A DNA stretch of 64,000 bases from Sclerodactyla briareus (GCA_026419785.1 JAODTK010001665.1:186001-250000); one strand, 5' to 3'. Positions 1 through 11,837 are shown, counted from the stretch's first letter. Notes: generated by a model from the letters alone, not told the origin. Made by a program: numbers and translations.

Positions 1-1024
1 GGACTGCTGGACGATATTAACGCACTGTACTGATTAAAGTTCCGATATTTAATATTTCGCCATCCAGCTGGTTGCAGGATTCGGGACCTGACCAATTTGT
101 TAACTCCACCAAGACACAGGATTTGGGGATCCCCGATTGCAGGGGTTAAGTGGCACAATGTCTCTAATGCAGGAGATGGCAGCATGTTCCTCGTGACCCC
201 TGCCCTTCAAAATTAAGAATCTGGGATGAGGTACTCGTGCACAATGGATAAACAATGACCAGTGCACCAAAGACCAAATAAGCTGCCCTTTGTCCTAGAT
301 CTCAATTAAATTCAATTTATTTATTTCCACTTCAACTATAAAAAGTGTACTTATTGATTAAATAAAGCATAAAGTTGTTTTTTTGTGCCTAAATATCCGA
401 TGTGTCCCAACTTGGTGGGATGACCCAGATGAATTGAGTCCTTATTATCATGACGGGTGTGTACCCATAATGATGGGGGCTAGAATTGGAAAATCAGGGC
501 GGAGCACAAAACAATATCAATGTTGTGTGACTGGCTCTCGAAAGCAGGATTTGCTGTAACCGAGGTTATATTGTGGAAATAAACAACAATAATCTATAAT
601 TGCAACCCTCCTCAATCGATGTCCTTATAGAGTTATTACTGTCAAAGTCTATGGCATGCAGAGAACTTAGGAATCTCTGTTGTGCAATCACGTGTGACAC
701 CAACCATAAACATTATGAAAATACCCTTGTATTGTGCGTGTTTCAAATTACTGAATCATATAGGGAGGAGTACTACAGTCTTTCTCTTATGGAAATAGTC
801 ATTGATGCCTACAGTACCAAACATCACCGCAATTTCCTGTCTCACCGAGAACTATCAATTGGAAAATTTACATATACTCTTCTGATAGGAAACAAGAATA
901 TGGCAATTCGCCATCGATTCCTACCAACCCACTACAGCAATCCCCTCTCCAAAACGGTCAAGTGAAATTGACATATATTCTTCTGATAGGGACCAAGAAT
1001 ATTCCCAAGGATGTGCGAGTGTGA

Positions 1025-1130
1025 CGTATCCTTATTGCATGATGGGATGTTCTCATTTTGCGCAATACACATGCACAACTTCAAAGGCCTCTAACTCTGT
1101 AATGGAAAATCGCATTATGCATTTGTTTGG
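1025..1130. repeat. Short interspersed repeat, copy 1
   Basis: This stretch shares an extended match with 42605-42735. Both contain 'TTGCGC', then 'ATACACATGCACAA', then a variant of 'CTCTGTAA' followed by 'GGAA' or 'GAAAA'. The two copies lie in the same orientation about 41.6 kb apart. No open frame is conserved between them, so this is a dispersed non-coding repeat of unknown class. Confidence 0.5.
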
Positions 1131-1462
1131 CTGACACATGTAGTTTCTCTTCTTCTTCTCTCTATCAAATTAGCCACCTCGTAATTGATCTTGCAGTTGT
1201 GCTCCCAAGGATCCACCTCCAAACAGCTCACTGCTCCGGTTGGGGGTTTCATCAGTCAGCAGCAGGGGGGATTTTAGGGAGAGTAGGACCAGGCTCCATT
1301 TTGGAGAATCATGAAATCTCAGTGTACAATTTTTTCAACATGTACGACAGTTTTTTCAACAGCTCTGGGACCACCAAACCGCTGCTCACCGGTGCCAACG
1401 GAGCTGGCTTCCTGCTGAAATCACTTTTGGTTGACATTTGGAGAGGGTATTGATGATATCAG

Positions 1463-1857
1463 CGATCGATTAGCTCAGTCGGTAGAGCTAGGAACTTGTG
1501 ATCGTAAGGTCCAAGTTCGAATACCAGCTGGTTGGCCTTTCTGGCGCATCCTTGGGCGAGGCGCGCCATCTCCGTTTTTCCTCGTTTAACCCAGGCGTTA
1601 TTGGGAATCTCTGAGAGGTTACTTGTAATTACAACAAGTGCGTGATTACGGCAGCCATGTGATGAAATTTCCCCGGGGACATGTTGTGGGGGCAACCATT
1701 GGCGGTTGCCCAGGAGTGTATAGCTCGAAGTGTGCGCTATGGTGCAGGCCAACCCAAGTTACCATTGACCAGGGGGTAATGGCCGTCAGCGCTTCGAGAC
1801 AGTACTGTCTACGGTGTGAAGCGCTATATAAGTACGGTACATCATCATTATTATCAT
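1463..1857 (+). mobile_element. tRNA-derived SINE
   Basis: The head carries an A-box-like 'TTAGCTCAGTCGGTAGAGC' and a B-box-like 'AAGTTCGAATACC', spaced as in a tRNA gene, which is the internal RNA polymerase III promoter of tRNA-derived SINEs. The anticodon arm does not fold properly, so this is not a working tRNA. A body of about 300 bp follows, and the 3' end reads 'AAGCGCTATATAAGTACGG' and then an ATT-rich tail, the usual SINE tail shape. The tail stops directly before the candidate exon at 1864. I did not find a clear target duplication. Confidence 0.65.
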
Positions 1858-1863
1858 TCATAG

Positions 1864-2150
1864 AATGCCTTTCTAAATTGCCAAAGATCTCCCCAAATAC
1901 CAACAGAGAGACTGTCTGATGATGGGGAGGATGACTGCATATGGCTAGAAGAGGGAGAAGACGGGGAAGAGGATGTGGAGCGGAGGACGCCTGGAAGATT
2001 TCCTGGATTCCTGCTGTCAGCTACAGAGGGAGCATCAGGCCAAGACGAGCACAGGATAACGTCGTTTGTGGCCAACGGCAGCTTCAGTAGGAGCCTGCTG
2101 ATCAACGGTATGAAGAGGGGGGGAGGTGGAGTCAGACTCTGGATTGACAG
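1864..2150 (+). CDS. Candidate internal exon, unidentified acidic protein
   Basis: The segment is open for 95 codons in the frame starting at 1864 and is GC-rich compared with its surroundings. It ends at 'GACAG|GTGAGG', a good splice donor, leaving two bases of a codon. The 5' boundary is uncertain: an AG at 1863 abuts the SINE tail, and another at 1906 follows a C-rich tract. The peptide has an acidic stretch (DDGEDD, LEEGEDGEEDVE), then RRTPGRFPGF, and near the end SFSRSLLINGMKRGGGG. It contains one Met late in the frame, so it would not be found as an ATG ORF. I do not recognise the family. The acidic, Gly- and Ser-rich composition suggests an intracellular protein. Partial gene; flanking exons not identified. 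Confidence 0.5.
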
Positions 2151-2162
2151 GTGAGGCTGTGT

Positions 2163-2230
2163 GCCGAGTCAACGTGGTCTAGTGATAATGCTTGAAACCC
2201 AAACCGTTGTGGGTTAGAACCCAGAGGAGG
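2163..2230 (+). mobile_element. tRNA-like SINE head (degenerate)
   Basis: 'GTGGTCTAGTGATAATGC' resembles an A box, and 'GGGTTAGAACCC' about 30 bases later resembles a B box. The sequence lies directly downstream of the donor of the exon ending at 2150, so inside the presumed intron. The body that follows to about 2440 has no recognisable end. Confidence 0.35.
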
Positions 2231-2557
2231 CAGGCATGTTGGTTAATCCCTCGCTCTAGGCAAGAAGAATCAAATCAGCTGCAGGTACCCCAAGTAATCG
2301 GGGAAAGTTTGATTGGGCACAAACTCTAACTACCGTTTCATCGCGCCAGATTAATTCTGGTGTGCGTGCGTTCCGGCTTCGCTCAGATGGTGTTGAGTAC
2401 CTGGTATCGCAATGGGGGAGGAAACTGCGTCCAGGCAGCACTGCCCCGTCAGCTGGACATATAGGCGGTAGGCGAGGGTCGAGGTCTGTCCAGGATCATA
2501 GCCCCCGCAGCTAGGCGCTGTTCACAGAGTGAGCCCCCAACTTTCCTGCTTCCTTTT

Positions 2558-3475
2558 TGTCTCGCCTGAACTTTTTTCAAGGAGAGTCATATGGTCACAG
2601 TTGTTCTGTCTTGTCTGCTGTCTGTTCTGTCTGTCTGTCTGTCCGTCCATTCTGTCTGTCTGTCGTCCGTCTGTCCGTATGTGCGGTTTGATATTCTCCT
2701 GAACCGTGAAAGCAATCGTGCTGGGACCTTTTTGTGGACGTGCGCGATGAAGAGGTTGCCAAGTCCATCCAATTTTGCTTATCCCGAAAGAACCATACTC
2801 TTTGCATAATAAATTTGGCATATTTAATGAAAATTGGCCCGGGAGCTTGGTACAAGTATATCTGATCGGTAGATGCATTGGTGATGCATGTTCGGAGTAT
2901 AAAACAAACTATGAGAGTTAACGAACTGATTAGTGTCCTGGCATGATATATGCCACTTAAGTAGTCTAATTTGCACAATTTCTGCCCGATATTTTGAAGT
3001 TCATTGTTTTACGAGCTCGGTGGAGATGGTGTATCTATAGTCCAATGAATTTCCCAGTAGGGACGAGGGCACCGAAGGCCATTTAATGTACAATATGCTT
3101 TACCTAGTCCAATTTGCCTAATATGCCTATTTTAAAGTTGGTTGAATCCTCCAGAAACTTGGTGGAGATGGTTACACCTTTGATCCTGATAAATTCCAGC
3201 AGTGTAAGTCACTGAGGTCATTTGATGTGAATAATTTGCACGAAAATTACACAATTTTTCGTATTGTCAATGGCTGTAACAACGGAATGAATGCAGTAGG
3301 GGTGCTAGTAGAGATTTGTCATGGGAATTTTTGGGTTCGTAATCAAACAACACTTCTAAGACAGGTCAAAAGGTCAAAGGTCAAGTTTTACGAAAATGTG
3401 CGTTTTTGGAAGTTACAGGCCAAAGAAATAAAATGGTCTTTTTTGGATATGTGATTTAGTCTCTGTATCGCCTAC
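2558..3475 (+). repeat. Composite interspersed repeat, head with GTCT/GTCC microsatellite
   Basis: It begins with 'TTGTCTCGCCTGAA', the same head motif as at 15620 and 31788. An impure (TCTG)n/(TCCG)n microsatellite follows at about 2607-2680. The rest consists of modules with 'AAACTTGGTGGAGATGG' and 'TTTGATC', which also occur in the composite element near 32200-32400. ORFs in this part are shadows of the repeat. Confidence 0.55.
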
Positions 3476-3599
3476 ATAGCGGAAACCAACTCCCGCTTCA
3501 TTGACACTGGTCTACGTACTAGGGGCTTGAAAGGTTGGATTTTAATTACTTTGGGTGATAGCATAGAGCATGTGACCTGATTACATATCTTTTGGGCTA

Positions 3600-3870
3600 G
3601 GTTGCATCACCTTGGGCACGCATTTTTCATAAAAAACCGTCATGTCATTCAAAGGTCATTCGAGATCAAGAAATTGCCAAATAAATAACCATTTTCTGCC
3701 ATCATTTCGAGTGACTGTGTGTGATATGGGCTGAAAGGGGGACATGCGGCATATGATAAAGGGTAACATGTTTCCATAAAAAACGTTCTTCATCAAAGGT
3801 CATTCAAGGTCACTTATGCGACCAAAAAACTGGCAAATAATAACATGCCTTGCAACAACTTCCAGAGACT
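3600..3870 (+). repeat. Two-copy tandem repeat of about 150 bp
   Basis: Two adjacent related blocks share 'CATAAAAAAC', 'CAAAGGTCATTC', and 'TGCCAAATAA' or 'TGGCAAATAA', at a spacing of about 146-156 bp. They differ by substitutions and small indels. This looks like the tail of the repeat complex starting at 2558. Confidence 0.4.
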
Positions 3871-5324
3871 GTATGCTACTTTTTTAAGAATGGTTTAAGT
3901 CTTGGGGCACCCGAGCTGACAATACATTATGCTGAAATCAATATTATTATAGCAAGTCTATCACTACCAAAATGTTTAAGCAGAGTTTTACTCATTTCAA
4001 ACCCTCCGGCATGTTTATTTCCTTCATCTTAACTAGTATTACTGTCTGTAACAGACTATTTTCATCTATTGTCAAACCTCTGCCTTTTTACGAGCGATGA
4101 AGCGCTTGTATGTAGTCGTTTTGTGCGTGGTTACCTTCTGTAGCCTGACGCAGTCGCTTTTCATAAAATTAGTCAATGGAATGTTTTTATAAATCGTGAT
4201 ACGTTCTCTGGTGACGTGTGCAAAAAAGTCTATGCAATCGATGACATCGCATGCCTTGTAGTTTGTAAATATTTTTAAGTCTAGTCAGGTTACGTCAGAA
4301 TTGGAGCGACGGACAGCTCCCAACAGCTTCAACTAGGATTTCGAGCCCATTGTCATGTCGCAGAGGAAAGAACGTTGGTATAGAACACTCCGCTTCAACA
4401 GTTGGTACTCTGTGCGTCTTTACGAAGAACAACCGATAAAATAGAATTTTATTTTATGATTAGCAGTTCCATTTGTAACAAATCGAAATGTCTGAATCAT
4501 TAATGCTGTTTCGGGCAATTAACAATTAGAGATGTCCCATAAAATAACCCCCCAATATAGCGTTGACAGTCCTGAAATACAGGAAGCTGATTCGCGGGGG
4601 GCGTGAACCCAACAGTGGCGTGGCTATCGCTCAGAGCTGCAGTCTGGAAACAAGTCATTTCTCGATTAGACGTCAATGAGAGCACATTGGCAGAGACGAA
4701 AGCCCCCCCCCCCCCTGTTTCGCTGTCCTCACATCACATAGCCCTTTTCACTTGCCCTGTAACAAGCGCATTGCGAAGTTGGCGAGCACGATCGTGTTCG
4801 CTAATTGTTTTTTACTGTGTACAGAACGATAACAGGGACAGAAATCCTGATTCCTGCTCCCTTCATTCAATGAACTGTGTTCAATCGGCTCTTATTTTAT
4901 AAAATAATAGTAATTTTCGAGCCTTTGCCTGCAGTCTCACAGCAATTAATATCCTATGGTAGTCCTTTGCCCAGTCCTCCTTGTACGGTACGCTTCACAA
5001 ACCTAACAATAGTCGGAGGCCACGAACTCAACATCCGGGTTACGGCCTAGGCCAGGGTAAACAAAACAAACACGAATAGCCAAGTATAGGGTCACGAACA
5101 GGCTTGATCGGATTTCCTCTTTCACTGATGTCCGTGAAAATCCCACGGTCCTGAGAATTATCTACACTCACTTTTCACAACATTTCTCTGAAAATAATAC
5201 ACTCACATATTTTGTAGTCGACAAAATCCACGTCCTACGCCATCTAACATCGCTATAACTTTCGGTTTCGGTCGATACGTTCGATACATATAATGAAAAT
5301 TTACTAACAAATCACCTGACCGAA

Positions 5325-5400
5325 AGGATGGTGTAGTGGTTGGACTAACGTTTTTCGTATCTCGCAGCCCGGGTTCGATTCCTTTCGGTTGCGAAGTTTT
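5325..5400 (+). mobile_element. tRNA-derived sequence (SINE head or tRNA pseudogene)
   Basis: 'GGATGGTGTAGTGGTTGGA' has the D-arm and A-box form of a tRNA-Glu-like gene, and 'CCCGGGTTCGATTCC' is a strong B box. The flanks 'CCGAAAGG' and 'CCTTTCGG' are perfectly complementary, like an acceptor stem. The T stem does not pair correctly, because the acceptor-like pairing uses bases that should belong to it, and the anticodon arm is weak. It is therefore probably a derived or degenerate copy and not a functional tRNA. Confidence 0.45.
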
Positions 5401-5618
5401 CCGTTTTTTTTTTGTTTTTCCGTTTGAGGAAGCTGTGATGTCGTTTGTGTTTTTTTACGTCTTCTTAATTAATTTTAACCCATTTCAATTTGGGTTCAAT
5501 GTCGCAATAAAACCCATAGTTTTTTTGGAGGCAGGTGTAGCTTTGTCCTGCCTATTAGGGCGGCGCTGCAGCTGTTTTCAAATTTTCGGCCGATTTGCTT
5601 GCGGCCAAAATCATAGCC

Positions 5619-5795
5619 ATGACCGATTCACATCAGCCACTTGCCAGAGAAGGGAACTTTGTATACAGCAGAAATAAATCTCTTCAGAGCACAAACACAT
5701 ATCTAGGGACATATGACAAAGCACCACAATTTCTGAAACGAGTGGGGTTTTCAGTGTGCTATATCACTATCTTTTCTTTCGACGGTCGTTCATAA
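5619..5795 (+). CDS. Small ORF of uncertain status, 58 aa
   Basis: An ATG in good start context ('ATAGCCATGACC', with G at -3 and A at +4) opens a 58-codon frame starting MTDSHQPLAREGNFVYS and ending FSFDGRS. Upstream sequence is locally CpG-containing ('GGCGGCGCTGC', 'TTCGGCCGA'). I recognise no family, and a frame this short is common by chance. It could be a first exon or nothing. Confidence 0.15.
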   Translation: MTDSHQPLAREGNFVYSRNKSLQSTNTYLGTYDKAPQFLKRVGFSVCYITIFSFDGRS

Positions 5796-5914
5796 TGCAA
5801 AAATGTTCTTGTCTCCTACCCAAGTACCCCGCCAGAATATGGATGACTGTATAAAACAGTTCAGGTAATGGGGTTCTTCCTTCCCGTCTTCATCTACAAT
5901 CCACGTAGCCTACC

Positions 5915-6471
5915 TAATTTATTCCCGCGACGTTGTAAGCGTCTGGGGATATTATGGTTTTGGGGCTTGTGTCGCCGCCGTCATCCGCCGGAAATTTAGG
6001 CCTTAGCGCGATAACTCTCAACACAATGTCCGATTTGACACGAAACTTTTGCCATGTCCACCAACCACCCCCATGAATCTCTCGGATGGGTTGGAAAGTG
6101 GGCAATCCTGCCATATCTGCTGCCTCTATTTTGAAGGTTTGTTCGATGTAGACGAATCTTGGTGGGTAGGGGTAAAAATTCGTCCGAAAAAAACATGAGG
6201 TTCCATTTCACAAGGTCAATGGGAGTCAATTTGCATATTTATGCGGTTTTTCCAAACTCGTCCAGTCTGGAACGAAACTTGGTGGGTGGGGTCAACATTT
6301 GGTCCCCGAACATTTTGGAGGTCATTTCATCAAGGTCATCGGAAGGTCCAGTTTGCATATGCTATGTGAATTCCAACTGTCGTCAGATTGGGAGGAAACC
6401 TTATTTTCCGGCGGACCACGCCCCAAACCATAATATCCCCAGACGCTCACAGCGTCGTGGGGATATAATTA
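5915..6471. mobile_element. Foldback/MITE-like element with long inverted termini
   Basis: The left end (5915-5991) and the reverse complement of the right end (6408-6471) align well. Both read 'TAATT', then an A/T base and a C-rich step, then 'CGACG' with TGT(A/G)AGC, then 'GTCTGGGGATATTATGG', and finish near 'CCGCCGG'. Each terminus is itself a hairpin, for example 'CCCCAGACGCTCACAGCGTC' then GTGGGG on the right. The interior of about 400 bp holds two related modules of about 120 bp with 'TTGGTGGGT', 'TTTCA' and 'AAGGTCA'. I could not fix a target duplication. It encodes nothing and is probably a non-autonomous DNA element. Confidence 0.7.
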
Positions 6472-7467
6472 ACTCATGTTACTCGCGCCAAAAAAACCTA
6501 TGACACAGATAGCACCTATCCGGACATCATTTTTTAATCGCGCGTATGAATGCCTTGCATTCTTGTTACCTTGAGTTCACTCCTGCTGTCAATAACCTCT
6601 TCTGACCCCCTACACGGACCATAAAGTGTAACCACTCAGTCCCATCTTGTTTACTCACTCCCAGGCGCCACCTATTCACGAATGAAGGGGGGTGTCCCAA
6701 ACCTGCGTAGCTCTGGTGTGTGAGATAGGTGAGGGAAGAGTAACCTACTCCCTCGCTTGGGATGGCTGATTAAATGGAATCTTATTGGTGACACTAAGGA
6801 TATACAGACAACCTTTTAATTAGATAGGACTAGCTTCCACTATGCCTGTGGTCTATCCTTTAGTCCGCCAAATGTCAACATGAATCAGGTACAGGGGTTT
6901 ATTGCAGCGTGTATAATTGCTTGATTTCATGGCATGTTCAGTTTTGTTGAATTCCGATGAAATGTATTAAGTGTTGACCACCATTGGTCCTGAAAATGGA
7001 AGTGAGCAAAAGGTTCAACAGAAAGTTTGAATTATTGTCTAATTTGCATATTTAGGCAATCTTAGTCACAACTTTCCACAAACTTTATTATGGTAGACAT
7101 TGTCAATATCAGTCCTCATTGATTTGAAATTGGTCACTGATTAGTAGGGTTTTCCTGTCAAATGCTAAGAACAGAAAGCTTTAAAGCAACTCTTAATTGC
7201 CTTGGTATTGTTCTCCGTGACTAACAGATGAAAACACTGGTCGCGTACCAGGCGAGACACTGGGGGCGGTCCGCCTTTTTTTTTCTGTGTGGCAACTGGT
7301 TTTTGTGTTGTATATTTTTTGTGTTGTCATATCCGTGTGTTTTGTTGTGCATGTTCTGTCCTGAAACCTACCACGTATATATGAGCCCTCTGCCCATGCT
7401 GTGGAGGATGACATTAATTGCCTGTGGGTGGTTCGTATGTGTGGTTCCTGGCATAATGGTGGAAGTT

Positions 7468-7600
7468 GGATTAGCCTACTCGCAGGAACTCCGGACTGCT
7501 GATCGAAGGTCGTAAGTTCGAATTCCCACAGAGGCAGATCAGTTTGGCTGATGTGCTCTCTACCCAGGTGCTGATTGGGGACCTGTGAAAGAGCTGCCTT
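7468..7600 (+). mobile_element. tRNA-like SINE head
   Basis: 'GATTAGCCTACTCGCAGG' is A-box-like. The region around 7513-7526, 'AAGTTCGAATTCCC', fits a B box. The intervening loop is tRNA-sized but does not fold into a good anticodon arm. The sequence after it has no coding signal. Confidence 0.4.
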
Positions 7601-8132
7601 AATTTGTGTTTGTAATTAGCTGCGCTCTGCACTATACTCTGCATATCACTTGCTAGGAATCTTGGAATCACAATCTTGAAAGTGCTGTCAGAATGGAGTC
7701 ATGACCTGATGGCGCCTGCATATGTACCCAATATAAAAATTAATTTTAGATAAATTCGTTGGTGGCGCAGGAGGCCAAGTAACAATCCCTGTGCTGTCAA
7801 AGTGAGGCGGGCATGATGTTTGTGTGTGGTTTGTTTTGCGTGTTAGTAGCTGTCTGTTTCTTTGATTGAATGAATTGGGAGGGTGGGCACTGTCATCAGC
7901 CCTCGTATTCTCAGGTGTCCTGTTGGTTTCTTATCAACCATCATCAATGGTGAGAGTGTGTCAGACTGCCTTAGGTTAAATTTCGAATGGGTAATCACAG
8001 ACACCCATATCAGAAGCAGATTTCGAACGTGTCCCTAGCCTATGCAGGAGTCAAAACTTCAAGTAGTACACCCGAATGTTGATTGCGTCAATCATCATTG
8101 ATCATTGTCCTTGTTCCATTTTCCTTGCCGAG

Positions 8133-8489
8133 GAGGAGCAGCGAAGGAGAGAGGCAATTGTGGGCCTCGTGAGGGCCTACCTCTCCAGTGAACCCCCAAC
8201 GAGACTGCCACCATCATCAATCATCATGGGAATTCCAGCAGTCCAGAATAGCAACGACCACCAGGGGAAACCTTGGGCAGGCCTGCTGGTGGGCCGCAGA
8301 GGTCCTGCTCCCGATAAAGGGAGGAGGGGGTCGGAGGAGGGGCCATATGAGCAAAAAAATGGAACAAGAGGCAGAGGGGTGCTGTTGGGAGAACAGGTGT
8401 CATCGAATTCCACCAAGGTGCGGGTTACCAAACAGAACGGCTGTTGTGAGTCTACCAAGGATTGGTATGGTGGCGGATACTTCAAGCAG
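8133..8489 (+). CDS. Candidate exon, unidentified basic/Gly-rich protein
   Basis: This is part of the longest non-repeat plus-strand ORFs in the window (about 190 codons, 8076-8651). A pyrimidine-rich tract ends at 8132 with GAG, and 'TTCAAGCAG|GTGAGA' at 8489-8490 is a textbook donor. The exon would be exactly 119 codons, phase 0 at both ends. The peptide starts EEQRRREAIVGLVRAYLSS and ends DWYGGGYFKQ. A cysteine cluster (TCTGSEYVNCMGERCRRS) lies beyond the donor in the read-through frame. The minus strand is also open for 163 codons here and gives a Pro/Ser-rich peptide, so strand assignment is not secure. No family recognised. Confidence 0.3.
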
Positions 8490-8940
8490 GTGAGACCCGT
8501 GGCTACATGCACGGGAAGTGAGTATGTGAATTGTATGGGTGAGCGTTGCCGGAGAAGCATTCCATCAGGGGGATGCGGTGAATCAAAAGAGAAAGGGTGC
8601 AAAACCATCGCTGCGCTGCCCGGGGGGCGCATCATTGACCCCTTCTGTTGATAATTGGCACGTGGCAACTTAAATGAGGACTTCCTCTAAAAACCGATCA
8701 GGCAAAAGATACACCTACTGATTACAGTAAATTGTGCAGTGAAGACTCCAATAAATCATCCGGGACGCCGCAGTCATGCCATGCCCGTCTCGAAGAAACT
8801 TCACAGTGGAAGGTACCCATCAGTCTGACGGGTACGACAATCATAGTGAGGCAGAGAGTCCATATTTGCATCAAGTTTTCTGCCAGAGTGTACTCCATCA
8901 GACCAATTGAACCTTCTTGATTGCCATGCCAATACCTTAC

Positions 8941-9002
8941 CTTCCCTTCAAAAAATTCGACAACGACTGCTCAGGGGAGTTGGTCCTTGTGTGGTTGGCC
9001 AT
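8941..9002 (-). CDS. Candidate first coding exon, unidentified
   Basis: On the minus strand an ATG in near-ideal context ('GTTGCCATGGCC') opens 20 codons, MANHTRTNSPEQSLSNFLKG, and the segment ends at 'GGAAG|GTAAGG', a good donor, two bases into a codon. The next exon would lie at lower coordinates. The plus strand is open across the same bases, and no continuation exon of matching phase was found, so this rests only on the start and donor signals. Confidence 0.25.
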
Positions 9003-9399
9003 GGCAACATCAGAGGCAGAACAACATGGTGAAGAATGAATCGCAAGTGGTGAATACTAGAAGGGCGTCAGCCAGGTAAACTGCCTGGCCGGGAACTCGA
9101 GGCTAGTAGCGAACTCGTTCTATTAATCGAACATCGCACAGGAACTGGGTTGTGGACATTGTTTTACCCTGAACATTGGAAGACAATGAGAAACCAGATG
9201 ACTTTGGAGGAGGATTGAAGTCGAGCTGACAAAGATTCAAGTAGAGGAGACTTACGACTGGAATGCGGACTCAAGCCATACGTTACCTTCAATGACTCTC
9301 CACAAATTGTTTCCAGTAACCTCAAAGGAACTCGAAAAGTTTGACGTAAGGAAGTTTCTTCCGGCAAGCTCGCCAGCCGTGTGATCTGTGGGCAAGAAT

Positions 9400-11830
9400 G
9401 CATCCCTGCCCAACACCCATAATGGTTTTGGGCATTTATTTTTTTTCAATTCTGAGGAATATATCTACTTCCCATACGAAAATATACCTCCACTTTTGCA
9501 CTTGTATTCTTGCATCTCTGAGACAATGTGGCATCATAGATTTTCCAAACAATCCATCCATTCATCATAGTAATAAACAACCACATCATATTACACTGCT
9601 AATCGGTGAACTGGTCATTCGCAAGCGGGGGAGGGAGTAGAAGATGTATATACTATGTTGTGAGGGCGCTCTTCTAACTGCTACTCAACTGTCCATCGCA
9701 GCAGCCGAGTGCACTCACACTGACTTCTGCATAATTTGTGGCAGCTGGCTGCTCTTGTCAGAATTGCAAACATCAGTGGTCATGCTGATATTACTTGTGT
9801 ATTGTAGTGTTCTGTATTTAACAAACATACCTCTCGTCCTTTAGTCTCTCCCCCTCTGAAGAAAAACAAAACTGAACAGGTGTTGGCCTTTACTCCAGTT
9901 GTTCCTCGAAAAGACATTTTTATAGTGTACATTTTTTATCATCTTTCCATGTATGTTACAAGGCCTAAGTCCTTTTGGGAGCTCAGAAAGAACACATTCT
10001 CAAGTATCCAGGATTAAATTTACCGACGAAAATTGATATTTCAAAAGAGAAGAAATTTGCAGTTTACAGTGAAACTGTGGTACACCCCAGAATATTAGAA
10101 CAAGTATTAAAGTGAGATACAGTTTGATTAGCCTCAGTACAGTACATTAAAAGGAAAAAAAAGGAAAAAAAACTCCCCTAGCAGATCCAAGACAACATAT
10201 TTTGTAACATGTCAACAATTTAAATACCATGTTGATTTCATTTGCAAGATTTGAGGCCAAGAAATTCTCTCAGGTGAACTGACTGACAGTACTGTTATAT
10301 TAACTTTATATTATGGAATAACTTCTGCTGTAATGAGCATCATCACTGGCAGACCTGAAAAGGATGAGCATCAAATGACCTCTCATTCTACTAAAAGAAC
10401 AAAATTAGCCGTCCCAGAAGATCTTTCCTGATGAGACCTATGAGGTGCAGTTCCTGCTAAAACAATCATACATGAGTCTTACTTCCGCCAGTTCCTGAAT
10501 AAAATTTCTCCCCACCAGAAAAGTGACTTGCATATTATTGAGTGACTTGGCCTTATTGGCAATAAATGGTGTTAGTAAATAACTCAAGTTGCATGAAGTT
10601 ATTCCAGAGATGCAATGCACAGATATACATGGCCTAGCCTTGATTCAAGCGACTTTTGATTTTTTGGATCTGCAATTTGATCTAAACTGAACTGCGCAAA
10701 AACCAGTTCAATTTATTTTAGGGTAAGGATTCTTTAATAAGGGTTGATATTAGGTTGCTGCTTGAAATAACGACGGCAATTGGTTGGGTTATTCTCTACC
10801 GTTTCTTGTGTTCAACACTAAATGCCATCGCTCTTCTTTTCTCCAATAGTGAGTAGTAGTTGGCACCCATTTAGCAGGTTGTTCTGATTTAACTTAAGAC
10901 TGGCATCTTACATTGTATTTGAAGTCTGATTCCATACTCCAGTTAATCCTTCGCTGTTCGTTGAGGAGTCCAATAATCTGCTCCCACCGAACTTGATTCA
11001 GGTGTTTAAATTGTTTTGCCTTTTTAAGACATTTTATACGTAATTCGTGCTGTGACGTGCATATGTTTTATACTTTTGCATATGGGAAACAATTCTAAAA
11101 AACAGTTTGGGGGTAAACATATCTTATAGTAAATCAGTTAAAGAAAAAGAAACACGCTAAAACAAAAGCAGACAGAAATCCAGATGTCTCCCTTCTATTG
11201 TCTCGGCCTGAAGTGAGTTCCAAAACATCACTTTGTTTTGTGTGTTATATTTGTGTCACAACTGCCTTTTAAGGCATGATTTCTCTAAACCATAAGCCTG
11301 GTTCTTGATTACATTTGTATGTTTGGGGTACTGGATGGGTGGACATGATCTGTGCTGAATCAATTTGTTGCACGAAGTCACCAATGAGGATGCAGGATTA
11401 TTTTAGAAAGGAGCTGGATGATACCAGCTAAGGGGCAACTAATCTGTCAGTACAAACTCTACTGCTTTTTTTTTTAGGTCACAGAGTTAGGGACCTTTGA
11501 ACTTTGTGCAGCAGTTTCACTGTGCAAGATTGAAAAGCCCATCATGCAATAAATTGAGTCATCCTTGTCAACAAACTATTAGAAGTTATGTCTATTAGAA
11601 GTTTTAGACAATAATTTGTACGTGCAATAATTAGTCTAAGAGCGAGGAATTGCTGTAGTGGTTTGGTAGTTGTTGATGGTCACTTGTAGGAAGGCACAAA
11701 ACAAAACTCTGGGAATATTGAGTTATTCAAATATTAGGAATAAACGTAACCAAATGATCTGCGTTGTTTCACCTGTGGATGTTTATTATTGGCACATAGG
11801 GATTCTCCGTAGTTTCCCTTCATCACCTCC
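9400..11830. other. No gene recognised
   Basis: AT-rich sequence with short poly-A and poly-T runs (for example near 10150 and 11465). I saw no splice-bounded open segment, no tRNA-like motif and no tandem repeat here. Confidence 0.5.
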
Positions 11831-11837
11831 TCAACAG

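Noticed and set aside
1-150. A frame reading GLLDDINALY then stop, and downstream WHNVSNAGDGSMFLVTPALQ
   Set aside because: It contains an in-frame TGA and has no splice signal. It could be the end of an exon from the preceding sequence, but it cannot be judged at the window edge.
600-965. 121-codon ORF
   Set aside because: No motif, weak start, no splice context; this length is expected by chance. It also contains a partial internal direct repeat ('CTTCTGATAGG') that continues past its end.
5325-5400. Intact tRNA gene
   Set aside because: The acceptor-like stem and B box are good, but the T stem and anticodon arm do not form correctly.
9197-9381. Open frame with EVELTKIQVEETYDWNADSS
   Set aside because: Protein-like in composition, but there is no start and no acceptor, and the minus strand is open too.
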